From the NCBI RefSeq assembly GCF_900112185.1, contig NZ_FOKP01000002.1, positions 397,360-461,359 of the forward strand: a DNA stretch of 64,000 bases, read 5' to 3'. This DNA comes from Allobosea sp. CRIB-10 (GTDB taxonomy: Bacteria > Pseudomonadota > Alphaproteobacteria > Rhizobiales > Beijerinckiaceae). A model generated the notes under the pieces. It was not told the DNA's origin. It was given only the letters and a program-made list of their open reading frames with translations, and ran no database searches. Position numbers and translations under genes: made by a program. Shown here piece by piece: positions 26,498-36,206 of the stretch. The first letter of the stretch is position 1; each line of letters starts with the position of its first letter.

Positions 26498-28450
26498 TCA
26501 GGCTGCAGCCGCCGTCGCGCGCCGCGTCATCGCGGCGCAAACCGCCTTTTCCAGATCAGCCTGCCAGAACGGCTTGTTCAGCCGCAGCACACCCGCTCCA
26601 GCCCCAGCCGGCAGATCGGCATAGCCGGTGGCAAGGATAACCGGCAGGTTGGGCCAGCGCTGCCCAACTTCCGTGATCAATTGCGCACCAGTCATCTGCG
26701 GCATGGCATGGTCGGTGATCAGCAAATCGATCTCGTTGTTCTCCAGCACGGACAGCGCTTCCCGCCCCGAGCTCGCCTCGATGACCTTGTGGCCGAGATC
26801 TTCCAGTAGTGCGGTGGTGTTCATCAGCACGAGCGCATCGTCATCGACCGCGAGCACGGTCAGCGGGCGCGGCTCCATGGCAGTCTCCATTTTCGTCTCG
26901 ACGGGCAACTGGACAGGCTCGGCCGTAGCGGCCTTCGTAGCCACCGGCAGCCAGATCTCCACGGTCGTTCCCTGCCCCTCGCGGCTGTCGAGCTGCAACC
27001 GCCCGCCGAGCTGCTCGGCCATGCCATGGACCATCGACAGGCCGAGCCCGGTGCCCTTGCCGACGCCCTTGGTGGTGAAGAAGGGTTCGGTCGCCTGGGC
27101 GAGCGTTTTTGCATCCATCCCGATGCCGGTATCGGCGACCGAGAGGCGGACATAGTCGCCATCCGGCAGGCCGCTCCGATGACCGCGGCCGATATGCTCA
27201 TTGACGGCTGCGACCCGCAGCACGCCGCCCTCGGGCATGGCGTCGCGGGCATTGACGGCGAGATTGAGCACGGCGGCTTCGAGCTGGTTCGGATCGGCCG
27301 AGGCCGTCGCGAGATCGGCCGGAAAATCCGTCTCGATCCGGATCAGCGGTCCAAGCGAGCGCTGCAGCAGATCGCCCATCTCGGCGACGAGCACGTCGAC
27401 CGCGACCGGCTGCAGCGCCAACTCCTGCTTGCGGGCGAAGGAGAGCATGCGCTGCGTCAGGGAGATGCCCCGGCTCGCGCCCTTGATCGCATTGTCGATC
27501 AGGTTGAGCTGGCGCTCGTCGCCGATCTGGCGACGCACGAGTTCGAGGCTGCCCAGCACGGCGGTCAGCAGGTTGTTGAAGTCATGCGCCACGCCGCCGG
27601 TGAGCTGGCCGAGCGCTTCGATCTTCTGGGACTGAAACAGGGCCTCGCGCGCCGCGTCGAGCTCGGCCTGGACCTTCTGGCGCTCGGTCAGGTCGCGGGT
27701 GATCTTGGCGAAGCCGATGATCTCGCCGGCATCGTCGCGGATCGGGTCGATGACGACGCTCGCCCAGAAGGTCTCGCCGTTTTTGCGAACCCGCCAGCCC
27801 TCCCTCTCGGCGCTGCCATTGTCGATCGCAGCCTGGAGCGTCTTCTGCGGCTCGCCACGCTCGCGATCCTCTGGCGTATAGAACAGCGAGAAGTGCTTTC
27901 CGATGATCTCGGCGGGAGCATAGCCCTTGATCCGCTCCGCCCCGAGATTCCAGTTGGTGACGATGCCGTCGGCGTCGAGCATGTAGATGGCGTAGTCGGT
28001 GACGCCCTGCACCAGCAGGCGGAACTTCTCCTCCGAGCGCCGCAGCGCCTCATCGGCCTGGCGTCGCTCGGTCAGGTCGCGTGTCACCTTGGCATAGCCG
28101 AGCACGCGCCCGCTCGCCGGGTTGAGGATCGCGTCGATGACAACGTGCGCCCAGAAGCGCGTGCCGTCCTTGCGGACGCGCCAGCCTTCCCTCTCGAAAC
28201 GGCCTTCCTCCGCGGCGATGCGCAGCGCATGTTGCGGCAGGCCGGCGGCGCGATCCTCCTCGGTGTAGAAGCGCGAGAACGACTGCCCGATGATCTCGTG
28301 ATCCTCATAGCCCTTAAAACGGCGGGCGCCTGGGTTCCAGCTGATCACGATTCCCTGCGGATCGAGCATGTAGATCGCGTAGTCCGTGACGGACTCCACC
28401 AGCAATCGATAACGCTCGGCGGTCACCGGACCTTCCGCAATCTGAAGCAC
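26498..28450 (-). CDS. Hybrid histidine kinase: PAS-PAS-HisKA-HATPase-receiver
   Basis: The 650-residue protein has no membrane segment. Two PAS domains (about 16-130 and 144-258) are near-duplicates sharing TDYAIYMLD, EREGWRVRK and TRDLTER. The phospho-accepting His is His289 in GGVAHDFNN. The ATP-binding domain has N-box Asn400 (LNLAVNARDA), DTGIG (440-444) and GKGTGLGLS. A C-terminal receiver domain follows an acidic linker; its acceptor is Asp580 in LLITDHAMPQ. No LOV-type cysteine motif is seen. It converges on the LacI gene with a 6-bp gap. Its signal and partner regulator are unknown. Confidence 0.94.
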   Translation of the reverse strand: MLQIAEGPVTAERYRLLVESVTDYAIYMLDPQGIVISWNPGARRFKGYEDHEIIGQSFSRFYTEEDRAAGLPQHALRIAAEEGRFEREGWRVRKDGTRFWAHVVIDAILNPASGRVLGYAKVTRDLTERRQADEALRRSEEKFRLLVQGVTDYAIYMLDADGIVTNWNLGAERIKGYAPAEIIGKHFSLFYTPEDRERGEPQKTLQAAIDNGSAEREGWRVRKNGETFWASVVIDPIRDDAGEIIGFAKITRDLTERQKVQAELDAAREALFQSQKIEALGQLTGGVAHDFNNLLTAVLGSLELVRRQIGDERQLNLIDNAIKGASRGISLTQRMLSFARKQELALQPVAVDVLVAEMGDLLQRSLGPLIRIETDFPADLATASADPNQLEAAVLNLAVNARDAMPEGGVLRVAAVNEHIGRGHRSGLPDGDYVRLSVADTGIGMDAKTLAQATEPFFTTKGVGKGTGLGLSMVHGMAEQLGGRLQLDSREGQGTTVEIWLPVATKAATAEPVQLPVETKMETAMEPRPLTVLAVDDDALVLMNTTALLEDLGHKVIEASSGREALSVLENNEIDLLITDHAMPQMTGAQLITEVGQRWPNLPVILATGYADLPAGAGAGVLRLNKPFWQADLEKAVCAAMTRRATAAAA

Positions 28451-28541
28451 GTTTGGAACCTTGATCTATGACATGTCCAGCGCGCTGAACGCCGCACTCC
28501 GCAGAAGGTTCCCGGTGGGACAAAGAAAAATTGCCCTAGGG

Positions 28542-29426
28542 TCAGCGACCCTGTTTCGGCGAGACCAGAATCGCGCCTGAAGCCGCGACGACGAGCACAA
28601 GGCCGAGCCAGTCGCTGGCCGCTGGCCGCTCACCGAGAAGTAGCACGGAGCCGAGTGCGCCGACAGCTGGAACCATCAGCGTCCCCAGGCTCGCGATGCC
28701 GGCCGGCAGGCGTGCGATCACGGTGAACCAGAGGAAATAGGCGAGCGCCTGGGCCCCCAAGATGTGGAAGGTGAGCGCGACCGCGACGGGCGGCGACAAC
28801 GCCTTGGGAACCGGCACGCCTTCGAAGGCGAGCATGCCGATGCCGGCAGCCGCGCCGCCGATCAGCAATTGCCAGGCGGCGATCGTCAGCGTCGGCGCCG
28901 CCACCGGCCAGCGCTTGGTGACGATGGTGCCCAGCGCCCAGCTGAGGCTCGCGAGCAGGGCGAGAGCGAGCCCCGGCGATAATTGCCCGGTGCGGATCAA
29001 TGGCAGGCCGAGGCAGAGCAGACCGGCGATGCCGAGTCCGAGGCCGATCAAGCGCGGCCGATCGAAGCGCTCGCCCAGCACCGGCCAGGCCATCAGCGTC
29101 GCCCAGACCGGCATGGTGAAGGTCAGGATCGCGGCACGCGAGGTCGGCGCCATCAATTGCGCGAAGGCGAGCAGGATGTTGAAGGCGGCGATCGAGAGGA
29201 TGCCGGCGACGATCAGCCTCGGCCAATGCGCTGCCGGCACCTTGAGGCTGACGCCGCGCGCCAGCGCGACTGCAACCAGTGCAAGGCCGGCGAAGGTCAT
29301 GCCGCCGGCCCGCAGGGTCCAGGGCGCGATCTCGGTCAGCGAGATCCGGACTGCCGGCCAGTTGAAGCCCCAAAGCAGCCCGAGCAGCGGAACGAGCAGG
29401 AGCGAGCGGGCGGGCACGGAGGGCAT
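28542..29426 (-). CDS. EamA/DMT-family transporter
   Basis: The 294-residue membrane protein has ten hydrophobic segments arranged as two EamA repeats (LLGLLWGFNWPAVRIS near the start; SLSWALGTIVTKRW in the second half). The family exports amino acids and other metabolites. It is preceded by a hairpin at 29478-29507 that separates it from the M20 gene, so it probably has its own expression. Confidence 0.9.
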   Translation of the reverse strand: MPSVPARSLLLVPLLGLLWGFNWPAVRISLTEIAPWTLRAGGMTFAGLALVAVALARGVSLKVPAAHWPRLIVAGILSIAAFNILLAFAQLMAPTSRAAILTFTMPVWATLMAWPVLGERFDRPRLIGLGLGIAGLLCLGLPLIRTGQLSPGLALALLASLSWALGTIVTKRWPVAAPTLTIAAWQLLIGGAAAGIGMLAFEGVPVPKALSPPVAVALTFHILGAQALAYFLWFTVIARLPAGIASLGTLMVPAVGALGSVLLLGERPAASDWLGLVLVVAASGAILVSPKQGR

Positions 29427-29477
29427 CAGCCGACTATGCAGGAGGATGCGATGACGACGTCATGTGATTTCAGTGGA

Positions 29478-29507
29478 GGCTGGATGCACGGCGGGCGTGC
29501 ACCAGCC
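29478..29507 (-). terminator. Hairpin after the M20 hydrolase gene
   Basis: GGCTGG-A-TGCACG (29478-29490) pairs with CGTGCA-CCAGCC (29496-29507, allowing one bulged A) around GCGGG. It lies just past the M20 gene stop at 29517 on the minus strand and would end the 36029-29517 operon. No T-run is present. Confidence 0.55.
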
Positions 29508-29516
29508 CTGCCTCCT

Positions 29517-30836
29517 TCAGCCAGCAACCGGCTCGACACCGCACCATTCGGCAACGAAGAGCGCCATCGTACCGGTGATGCGCTTCAGCGAGGCAAGACT
29601 GACGCGCTCGTCGAAAGCGTGGATGTTCTGTGAGATCGGCCCGTAGCAGAGCGCCGGCACCTTGTCGTAGAGCGCATAGACGCGGGTATCGAGATAACCG
29701 GGAGTCATAAAGCTCTTCAGCGCCTTGCCGGTCGAGGCCTTGTGGGCATTGCCGAGCACGGCCTCGGCCTCGCTACCGGGCTCGAGCACATAACCTTCCG
29801 ACCAGAAGCCGTTGAAGACGACCTTGGGCGGGTTGTTGGAGAGGAAGGTGTCGGAGCGCGCGAAAGCCAGCACCTTGGCCTCGATGCGCTTGCCGAGTTC
29901 CTCGGCCGACATGCCGGGATAGAGCCCGATCCGGCAATCGACCCGGCACCAGCACGGCACGGACGAAGCCCAGTCACCGCCCTCGATCTTGCCGATGTTG
30001 AGGTTGATCGGGTGGGCGATGTCCTCGAAATGCTTCCGGCCGTGCTTCTCGCGATTGAGCTCCTCTTCGAGTTCCCGCAGCGCGGCGACGACGCGATAAG
30101 CCGCATCGATCGCATTGGCACCGACGCCCATCTCGCGGACATGCACCGGGACGCCGCGGACCTCGAACTGGAACCAGAGCACGCCGGTATTGGCGCGCAC
30201 CAGCATCTCCTCCTCCGGCTCGGGGATCAGCACCGCATCGGCCCTGTAGCCGCGTAAGTGCGTCATCAACGCGCCGTTGCCGGTCGATTCCTCCTCGACC
30301 ACCGACTGGACATAGACGGTTCCCGCCGGCTGGAGGCCGATGCGCCGGAGCGCATCGAGGCAGAAGAGATTGGCCGCCCCGCCGGCCTTCATGTCGGCGC
30401 CGCCGCGTCCATAGAGCCAGTCACCCTCGATCACGGGGTCGAAGGGCGGATGCGTCCAGAGCTCGGCCGGGCCGGTCGGCACCACATCCACGTGAGACTG
30501 CAGAATCAGCGAGCGACCCGTCTCCTCGCGCGGATGATGGATGCCGACGACGATCGGCGCGTCCGAATGCGTCTCCGAGAACGGCGCGCCGCCGGGATGG
30601 CGACCGATCGCCTCGCGATCCATCGCGAAGCGGTCCATGGTGAAGCCGCGCTGCTTCAAGGCCCGGAAGATGAAGTCCTGGACGGTGTGCTCGTCGCCGC
30701 GCGTCGAAGGAAAGCGGATCATCTCCTGGGTGAAGGCGATCTGCTCCGCAAAGCCTTCTTCGACAGATGCGAGGATGCGGTCGCGCAGGGCGGGATCGAG
30801 CGGCATGGCTGGGGTCTCCGGTAGATAGGCAGGCAT
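29517..30836 (-). CDS. M20-family peptidase/deacylase (ArgE/DapE-like)
   Basis: The 439-residue protein (429 if it starts at the ATG at 30806) is an M20 zinc hydrolase. Visible ligands and catalytic residues are LQSHVDVV (His and Asp), YGRGGADMKAGGAANLF (bridging Asp, core GRGGADMKAGG), SVVEEESTGNGA (catalytic Glu pair) and VLIPEPEEE. The lid domain lies at about 220-340. These enzymes remove acyl or aminoacyl groups from small amides. It is downstream of an oligopeptide-type transporter operon on the same strand and probably hydrolyses the imported compound. Confidence 0.9.
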   Translation of the reverse strand: MPAYLPETPAMPLDPALRDRILASVEEGFAEQIAFTQEMIRFPSTRGDEHTVQDFIFRALKQRGFTMDRFAMDREAIGRHPGGAPFSETHSDAPIVVGIHHPREETGRSLILQSHVDVVPTGPAELWTHPPFDPVIEGDWLYGRGGADMKAGGAANLFCLDALRRIGLQPAGTVYVQSVVEEESTGNGALMTHLRGYRADAVLIPEPEEEMLVRANTGVLWFQFEVRGVPVHVREMGVGANAIDAAYRVVAALRELEEELNREKHGRKHFEDIAHPINLNIGKIEGGDWASSVPCWCRVDCRIGLYPGMSAEELGKRIEAKVLAFARSDTFLSNNPPKVVFNGFWSEGYVLEPGSEAEAVLGNAHKASTGKALKSFMTPGYLDTRVYALYDKVPALCYGPISQNIHAFDERVSLASLKRITGTMALFVAEWCGVEPVAG

Positions 30837-30850
30837 TCGGCCGGCTCGTC

Positions 30851-30934
30851 ATGGTCGGGCTTGACCCGACCATCTCGGAAACCAGCCATCTGGTCATGAG
30901 ATTCTCGGGTCTGCGCTTCGCTACGCCCGAGAAT
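30851..30934. repeat. Paired palindromic repeat (REP-like)
   Basis: There are two hairpins. ATGGTCGGG (30851-30859) pairs with CCCGACCAT (30865-30873), and ATTCTCGGG (30901-30909) pairs with CCCGAGAAT (30926-30934). It lies between the ABC ATPase stop and the M20 start. The same family is seen at 34383-34450 and 48685-48752. Confidence 0.8.
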
Positions 30935-30946
30935 GACGCATGGAAC

Positions 30947-32557
30947 TCACCGCCCGAACCGCTCGCCGCCGGGGACGGCGGCGAGCAGCTGGCGGGTGTA
31001 GTCGTGCTGGGGAGCGGAAAAGAGCGCGGCGGTCGGGCCGGCCTCGACGATCCGGCCGCGCTGCATCACCGCGATCTTGTCGCAGATCTGCGCGGCGACG
31101 CGCAGATCGTGGGTGACGAACAGGATGGCGAGGCCGAGCCGCTGCTGGATATCCTTGATCAGCTTGAGGATCTGCGCCTGCACGGAGACGTCGAGCGCCG
31201 AAACCGCCTCGTCCGCGACGAGCACGTCGGGCTCGAGAGCGAGCGCGCGGGCGATGCCGATGCGCTGGCGCTGCCCGCCGGAGAATTCATGCGGGTAGCG
31301 GTCGATCGCATTGGCGGAGAGACCGACCAGCTCCAGCAACTCCTTCGCCCGCGCCAGCGCCTCCTTGCGCGAGACGCCATGCGCGACCGGCCCGTCCGAG
31401 ATGATCCGACCGACCGTCTGGCGCGGATTGAGCGAGGCGAACGGGTCCTGAAAGACCATCTGGATCCGCTTGCGATGCGGGCGCAGGGCGGCGACGCTGA
31501 GATCGGTAATGGTGAGATCGCCAAGCACGATACGGCCCGAATCCGGCTCGATCAGGCGCAGGCAGCAGCGCCCGACCGTCGACTTGCCCGAGCCGGACTC
31601 GCCAACGAGGCCGAGCGTTTCGCCACGCGCCAGCGTGAAGCTGACATCGTCGGCTGCCCTCACCTCGCGGCCCGGGCGGAAGAAGGCGCGCTTGCGATAG
31701 ACCTTGCCGAGCTTCTCGACGGTGAGCACCGGCTTGCTTTCCGGCAGCGGCGGCCGCTCCGGCGGCGTCAGCGAAGGCACGGCGGCGAGCAGCTTCTGCG
31801 TATAGGGATGGCGGGGCGAGCCCAGCACCTGATCGACCGTGCCCTCCTCGACCAGCACGCCCTTCTCCAGCACGGCGATGCGGTCGGCGATCTCGGCGAC
31901 GACGCCCATGTCATGGGTGATGAACAGCACCGCTGTGCCGTGCTTGTGGCGGAGATTGTCGATCAGCTTGAGGATCTGCGCCTGCGTGGTCACGTCGAGC
32001 GCGGTGGTCGGCTCGTCGGCGATCAGCAGCTTCGGCTCGAGCGCCAGCGCCATCGCGATCATCACGCGCTGGCGCTGCCCGCCGGAGAGCTCGTGCGGAT
32101 AGGCCCGCGCCAGGCGCTCCGGCTCGGGCAGGCCGACCTCGGTCAGGAGCGCGACGGCGCGGGCATAGCGCTCCGGCTTGCTCAATAGCTTATGCGCCTC
32201 GAAGGTCTCGACGATCTGGTCGGCGACGCGCATGACCGGGTTGAGCGAGGTCATCGGCTCCTGGAAGATCATGCCGACCTCGCGGCCGCGTACGTCCTGC
32301 ATCGCGTCTTCCGAGAGCGCGAGGAGGTCGCGACCGGCGAGCCTGATCGCTCCGCCGACCGGCTTCACCGCCTTGGGCAAGAGGCCCATCACGGCATGGG
32401 CGATCATCGACTTGCCGGAACCGGATTCGCCGACGACGCAGAGCGTCTCGCCCGCGGCAATGCGAAGCGTCGCATCCTCGACCGCATAGGGGCGGTCGGC
32501 CATCACAGGCAGAGCGAGCTTCAGGCCTTCGATCGAGAGGACGGGCTCGGCCATCAT
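30947..32557 (-). CDS. Oligopeptide-type ABC transporter ATPase, DppD-DppF fusion
   Basis: The product is about 536 residues, starting at ATG 32557 or the adjacent ATG at 32554; either overlaps the permease stop. It has two complete cassettes as in YejF or GsiA. The first has [16 protein letters not shown] and [12 protein letters not shown]. The second has [16 protein letters not shown] and [12 protein letters not shown], where the usual DEP is DEA. Each cassette serves one half-site. The open frame extends upstream of 32557 inside the permease gene and is not used here. Confidence 0.93.
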   Translation of the reverse strand: MMAEPVLSIEGLKLALPVMADRPYAVEDATLRIAAGETLCVVGESGSGKSMIAHAVMGLLPKAVKPVGGAIRLAGRDLLALSEDAMQDVRGREVGMIFQEPMTSLNPVMRVADQIVETFEAHKLLSKPERYARAVALLTEVGLPEPERLARAYPHELSGGQRQRVMIAMALALEPKLLIADEPTTALDVTTQAQILKLIDNLRHKHGTAVLFITHDMGVVAEIADRIAVLEKGVLVEEGTVDQVLGSPRHPYTQKLLAAVPSLTPPERPPLPESKPVLTVEKLGKVYRKRAFFRPGREVRAADDVSFTLARGETLGLVGESGSGKSTVGRCCLRLIEPDSGRIVLGDLTITDLSVAALRPHRKRIQMVFQDPFASLNPRQTVGRIISDGPVAHGVSRKEALARAKELLELVGLSANAIDRYPHEFSGGQRQRIGIARALALEPDVLVADEAVSALDVSVQAQILKLIKDIQQRLGLAILFVTHDLRVAAQICDKIAVMQRGRIVEAGPTAALFSAPQHDYTRQLLAAVPGGERFGR

Positions 32558-33390
32558 TCCCTCTCCCGAGCCAGGCGCGGGTTCATCGCATCGTTCAGCC
32601 CTTCGCCGGCGAGATTGAGCGCCAGCACGGTCAGGAAGATCGCGACACCCGGGAAGAAGCTGATCCACCAGGCGTCGAGCAGGCGGGTGCGGCCGGCGCC
32701 GACCATGTAGCCCCAGCTCATCAGATTGGGATCGCCGAGGCCCAGGAAGGAGAGCGAGGATTCGAGCAGGATCGCCGAGCCGATCATCAGCGAGCCCATC
32801 ACGATGATCGGCGCGATCGTGTTGGGCAGGACCTGGCTCCAGATGATGCGCGAGGTCGGCTGGCCGATGGTGATCGCCGCCTGGACGTATTCGCGCGTCT
32901 TCAGCGAGAGCACTTCGCCGCGCACCAGCCGCGCCACCGGCGGCCAGCTCACCACGCCGATCGCGAGCACGATCGAGCCGAGCTTGGGCTGCAGGATCGC
33001 GACGAGGACGATGGCGAGCGCGAAGGAGGGAATGGTCTGGAAGAACTCGGTGAAGCGCATCAGCGCATCGTCGATAATGCCGCCGGCATAGCCGGCGATG
33101 GCGCCGAGCGGCACGCCGATCAGCAGCGCGACCAGCGTCGAGACCAGCCCGATCGTCAGCGAGACGCGGGCGCCGTGCGCCAGGCCCGAGGCGATGTCGC
33201 GCCCGAGCGTATCGGTGCCGAGCGGGAAGCGGTCCATCACGAAGGGCGCGAGGAAGGGCCGCGCCACCGTCCGCCAGGGCGATTGCGGATAGAGCTGCGG
33301 GGCGATAATCGCGAACAGGATCACCACGATCAGGATGGCAAGGCCGATCAGGGCGCCGCGATTGCGGGAAAAGCGCTCAAGGAAGCTCAT
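32554..33390 (-). CDS. Oligopeptide-type ABC transporter permease (DppC-like)
   Basis: The 278-residue protein has the first helix AILIVVILFAIIAPQL, the OppC hallmark FPLGTDTLGRDIASGLAHGARVSL (core GTDTLGRDIASG) and a final helix near VAIFLTVLALNLAGEGLND. It overlaps the DppB-like gene by 4 bp upstream and the ATPase gene downstream. Confidence 0.93.
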   Translation of the reverse strand: MSFLERFSRNRGALIGLAILIVVILFAIIAPQLYPQSPWRTVARPFLAPFVMDRFPLGTDTLGRDIASGLAHGARVSLTIGLVSTLVALLIGVPLGAIAGYAGGIIDDALMRFTEFFQTIPSFALAIVLVAILQPKLGSIVLAIGVVSWPPVARLVRGEVLSLKTREYVQAAITIGQPTSRIIWSQVLPNTIAPIIVMGSLMIGSAILLESSLSFLGLGDPNLMSWGYMVGAGRTRLLDAWWISFFPGVAIFLTVLALNLAGEGLNDAMNPRLARERE

Positions 33391-34364
33391 GACACCGCCT
33401 CGATGCGCGGATCCGCCAATCGGTAGACGAGATCGGTCAGGATGTTGAAGCCGACGACCATAGCCGAGGACATGAAGAAGACGCCGAGCAGCACCGAATA
33501 GTCGCGCTGCACCAGCGCATCGAACATCAACCGGCCGATGCCGGGCCAGGCGAAGACAGTCTCGGTCAGCACCGCGCCGCCGACGAGTTGGCCGGCCTGA
33601 AGGCCCGCCAGCGTCACCACCGGCAGGATAGCGTTGCGGGCGACGTGGCGGCGCGAGATCACGCCGGGGCTGAGGCCCTTGGCGCGGGCGGTCTTGACGA
33701 AATCGGCGCCGGCGACCTCGAGCATCGAGGCCCGCATCATCCGCGCATAGAGCGCGGTGAAGAAGAGGCCGAGCGTCAGGGCCGGCAGGACGAGGTGGCT
33801 GGCGATATCGAACGCACGGGCGAGCCCGGTATAGTTGGCACCGATGGTCTCGTAGCCGACATTGGGTACGAGGCCGAGCTTCAGCGAGAAGACGATCTGG
33901 CTCATCAGCGCCACCCAGAACAGCGGCGTCGCATAGAAGATGAGCGCCAGCGTGGTGATGACGCTGTCCTGCCAGCCGCCGGCGCGGCGGGCGGCGAGCG
34001 CGCCCATCAAGGTCCCCAGGCCGAGCGAGACGATGAAGGCGGCGCCGGTCAGCAGCAACGTCGCCGGCAGGCGGTCGAGGATCAGGCTGAGCACGCTCTG
34101 CTGCTGGCGGTAGCTGAAGCCGAGATCGAAGGTCAGATAGCCCTTGAGATAGACCCAGAGCTGGGTCAGCAGCGGCTGGTCGAGGCCGAAGCGCTCGCGC
34201 AACTGGATCAGCAATTGCTCGTCGGCAGCGCCGGCTTCGCCGGCGAGCACCTGCGCCGGATCGCCCGGCGCGGCCCGGATCAGGAAGAAGTTCAGCACCG
34301 CGATGGCGAAGAGGACGACGATCCCCTTCGCGAGCCGGCCGGCGAGAAATTGCGCGAGGTTCAT
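33387..34364 (-). CDS. Oligopeptide-type ABC transporter permease (DppB-like)
   Basis: The 325-residue permease starts with the OppB-type FLAGRLAKGIVVLFAIAVLNFFL helix (core GIVVLFAIAVLNFFL). It has IRAAPGDPAQVL, LGFSYRQQQSV and the EAA loop KTARAKGLSPGVISRRHVARN. It is the second gene of the operon, after the binding protein and a REP-like repeat. Confidence 0.93.
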   Translation of the reverse strand: MNLAQFLAGRLAKGIVVLFAIAVLNFFLIRAAPGDPAQVLAGEAGAADEQLLIQLRERFGLDQPLLTQLWVYLKGYLTFDLGFSYRQQQSVLSLILDRLPATLLLTGAAFIVSLGLGTLMGALAARRAGGWQDSVITTLALIFYATPLFWVALMSQIVFSLKLGLVPNVGYETIGANYTGLARAFDIASHLVLPALTLGLFFTALYARMMRASMLEVAGADFVKTARAKGLSPGVISRRHVARNAILPVVTLAGLQAGQLVGGAVLTETVFAWPGIGRLMFDALVQRDYSVLLGVFFMSSAMVVGFNILTDLVYRLADPRIEAVS

Positions 34365-34382
34365 TCAGGTTCCGCTGGCGTC

Positions 34383-34450
34383 ATTCTCGGGCAAGCGCAG
34401 CGCAGACCCGAGAATCTCTTGCAGGAGATGCTCGGGTCAGGCCCGAGCAT
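34383..34450. repeat. Paired palindromic repeat (REP-like)
   Basis: ATTCTCGGG (34383-34391) pairs with CCCGAGAAT (34407-34415), and ATGCTCGGG (34428-34436) pairs with CCCGAGCAT (34442-34450). It occupies the gap between the binding protein and the first permease. In that position it could limit transcription of the permease genes relative to the binding protein. Confidence 0.8.
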
Positions 34451-34472
34451 GACGTGATCCTGTCGGATCACG

Positions 34473-36029
34473 TCACTCCTTCCAGGCATCCCGGAAGCCG
34501 TCGTTCACGCCGACGCCGGTGGTGACGAGGTTCTTGACGTTGCAGCGATAGATGGTCGGGAAGTCCATCTCGAGCAGCCAGAGCACCGGCAGTTCATCGG
34601 CAAGGAGCTTCTGCACTTTCGTATAAAGTTCCTGCCGCTCCTTCTCCGTCGGCGCGATCGCCGCCTCGGCGAAGAGCTTGTCGACCTCGGGGTTGGAATA
34701 GCCGCCGACATTGGCGAAGGGATTGCCCTTAGCGATGTTGCTGGTGATGTAGCTGCGCGCCACGCCCATGGCGGGATCGCCGAGCTGATAGAGGAAGTTG
34801 AAGTTGAGATCGAAATCCCAGTTGCTCGCCTTCTGTGTCCAGCCGGGCACGTCGGTGTTCTCGACCTGCACCTTGACGCCGACATCTTCGAGGTTCTGCT
34901 TGATCGCCTCGGTCCAGCGGGTCCAGGTCTCGCCATAGGGCAAATTGAGCAGGCGGATCGTCTCGCCCTTGTAGCCGGAGGCCTTGATCAGCTCTTTCGC
35001 CTTCTTCGGGTCGAAGGCGTATTTCGGCACGTCGTCCGAATAGAACTTGGTCTTCGACGAGATCGGCCCGGTCGGCAGCTTGCCGAGCCCGCCCCAGACC
35101 ACCTCGCGGCCGAATTCGCGGTCGATCGCATACATCAGCCCCTGGCGGAACTGCTTGTTGCCCAAAATGCCGTTGCGGACGTTCGGGGTGAGCCAGGCAT
35201 GGGGGGCGAACATCTCCCAGCCCTTGGTGGTCATGCAGGTGTTCGGCAGCTTGGAGAGGCGGGCGACGTCGTAGACATCGACCGAGCCGCCGGTCAGCAC
35301 GTCGACCTTGCCGGTTTCGTAGGCGACAGCGCGCGCCGCCGCATCGGGGATGATCTGCCAGTAGATCTCGTCGAGGTTGGGCTTGCCCTTCAGCCAGTAG
35401 TTCTCGTTCTTGACCAGGTGGATGTAGGAGCCCTTCTTCCACTCCTTCAGCTTGAACGGGCCGGTGCCGATCGGCGTGTTGTTGGCCGGATTGGCGCGAT
35501 AATCGGTGCCGTCATAGATGTGCTTGGGGATCATCGGCGCGGAGGCGACCTCCTGCGTCATGATCATCGGGCCGAAGGGCTGCTTCAGCGTGATCTTCAC
35601 GGTGAGATCGTCGACCTTCTCGATCTTGTCGACCTGGGCGTTGACGATCGGGCGCCAGCGCGGATGGACCTCGCGCAGGAACTTGTCGAGGGTGAAGACG
35701 ACGTCGTCTGCGGTGAACGGCTTGCCGTCATGCCAGGTCACGCCCTCCTGCAGCTTGAAGGTGTAGACCTTGGCGTCCGCCGAGATCTCCCAGCTCTTGG
35801 CCAGCGAGGGCTGCGGCTCGAGCTTCTCGTTATAGCGCAGCAGGGATTCGTAGATGTTGCCGGCGACCATGTTGGTCGGGCCGTTCTGGTTGAGCCCCTG
35901 CATCAGCATCGGCGGCTCGGGCTGGACGACGACGTGGACCGTGCCGCCCTTCTTCGGTTCCTGCGCCTGCGCCACGCCGAGCGCCAGGACGGAGGCGGCG
36001 AGCGCCAGGCCAAATCTCAATCCGGTCAT
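34473..36029 (-). CDS. ABC transporter substrate-binding protein, family 5 (oligopeptide type)
   Basis: The product is about 518 residues from the ATG at 36029, chosen because GGGGGAGA lies just upstream and a clean signal peptide follows (MTGLRFGLALAASVLALG, cleaved near AQAQ). Family-5 features are GLNQNGPTNMVAGNIYESLLRY (core NIYESLLRY), EGVTWHDGKPFTADDVVFTL (core WHDGKPFTADDV), PIGTGPFKLKEW and FRQGLMYAIDREF. It is first in the operon, which also encodes two permeases, a fused ATPase and an M20 hydrolase, and is divergent from an IclR regulator. Confidence 0.93.
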   Translation of the reverse strand: MTGLRFGLALAASVLALGVAQAQEPKKGGTVHVVVQPEPPMLMQGLNQNGPTNMVAGNIYESLLRYNEKLEPQPSLAKSWEISADAKVYTFKLQEGVTWHDGKPFTADDVVFTLDKFLREVHPRWRPIVNAQVDKIEKVDDLTVKITLKQPFGPMIMTQEVASAPMIPKHIYDGTDYRANPANNTPIGTGPFKLKEWKKGSYIHLVKNENYWLKGKPNLDEIYWQIIPDAAARAVAYETGKVDVLTGGSVDVYDVARLSKLPNTCMTTKGWEMFAPHAWLTPNVRNGILGNKQFRQGLMYAIDREFGREVVWGGLGKLPTGPISSKTKFYSDDVPKYAFDPKKAKELIKASGYKGETIRLLNLPYGETWTRWTEAIKQNLEDVGVKVQVENTDVPGWTQKASNWDFDLNFNFLYQLGDPAMGVARSYITSNIAKGNPFANVGGYSNPEVDKLFAEAAIAPTEKERQELYTKVQKLLADELPVLWLLEMDFPTIYRCNVKNLVTTGVGVNDGFRDAWKE

Positions 36030-36135
36030 CGTCGTTCTCCCCCGTTGTTTCATTGGCAGCCGGTTCAGGCCGATCGCACCCGATCGGGCGCCCGTTGGCA
36101 AGCTCGGCAGACATGAAAGCGAGAGACAAAATCCG

Positions 36136-36173
36136 TGTCAAGGATTGACATGGCGTGTTATTAGGCGACACGC
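36136..36173. promoter_or_regulatory. Candidate IclR operators and divergent promoter
   Basis: In the 177-bp gap between the binding-protein gene and the IclR gene, TGTCAA-GGA-TTGACA (36136-36150) is a perfect inverted repeat. GCGTGT (36153-36158) and ACACGC (36168-36173) form a second one. On the minus strand the TTGACA of the first repeat lies 17 bp from TTTCAT, a possible promoter for the transporter operon. Confidence 0.5.
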
Positions 36174-36206
36174 TTAGCAAACGACCATGGCGCACCCACA
36201 TCTGCG

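Noticed and set aside
30838..30946. CRISPR-like array suggested by repeated short blocks
   Set aside because: The blocks are inverted rather than direct repeats and there are no regular spacers or cas genes; they are REP-like palindromes.
32558..32668. Upstream extension of the fused ATPase gene to 32668
   Set aside because: The extra 37 codons lie inside the permease gene, lack homology and ignore the ATGATG start that overlaps the permease stop.
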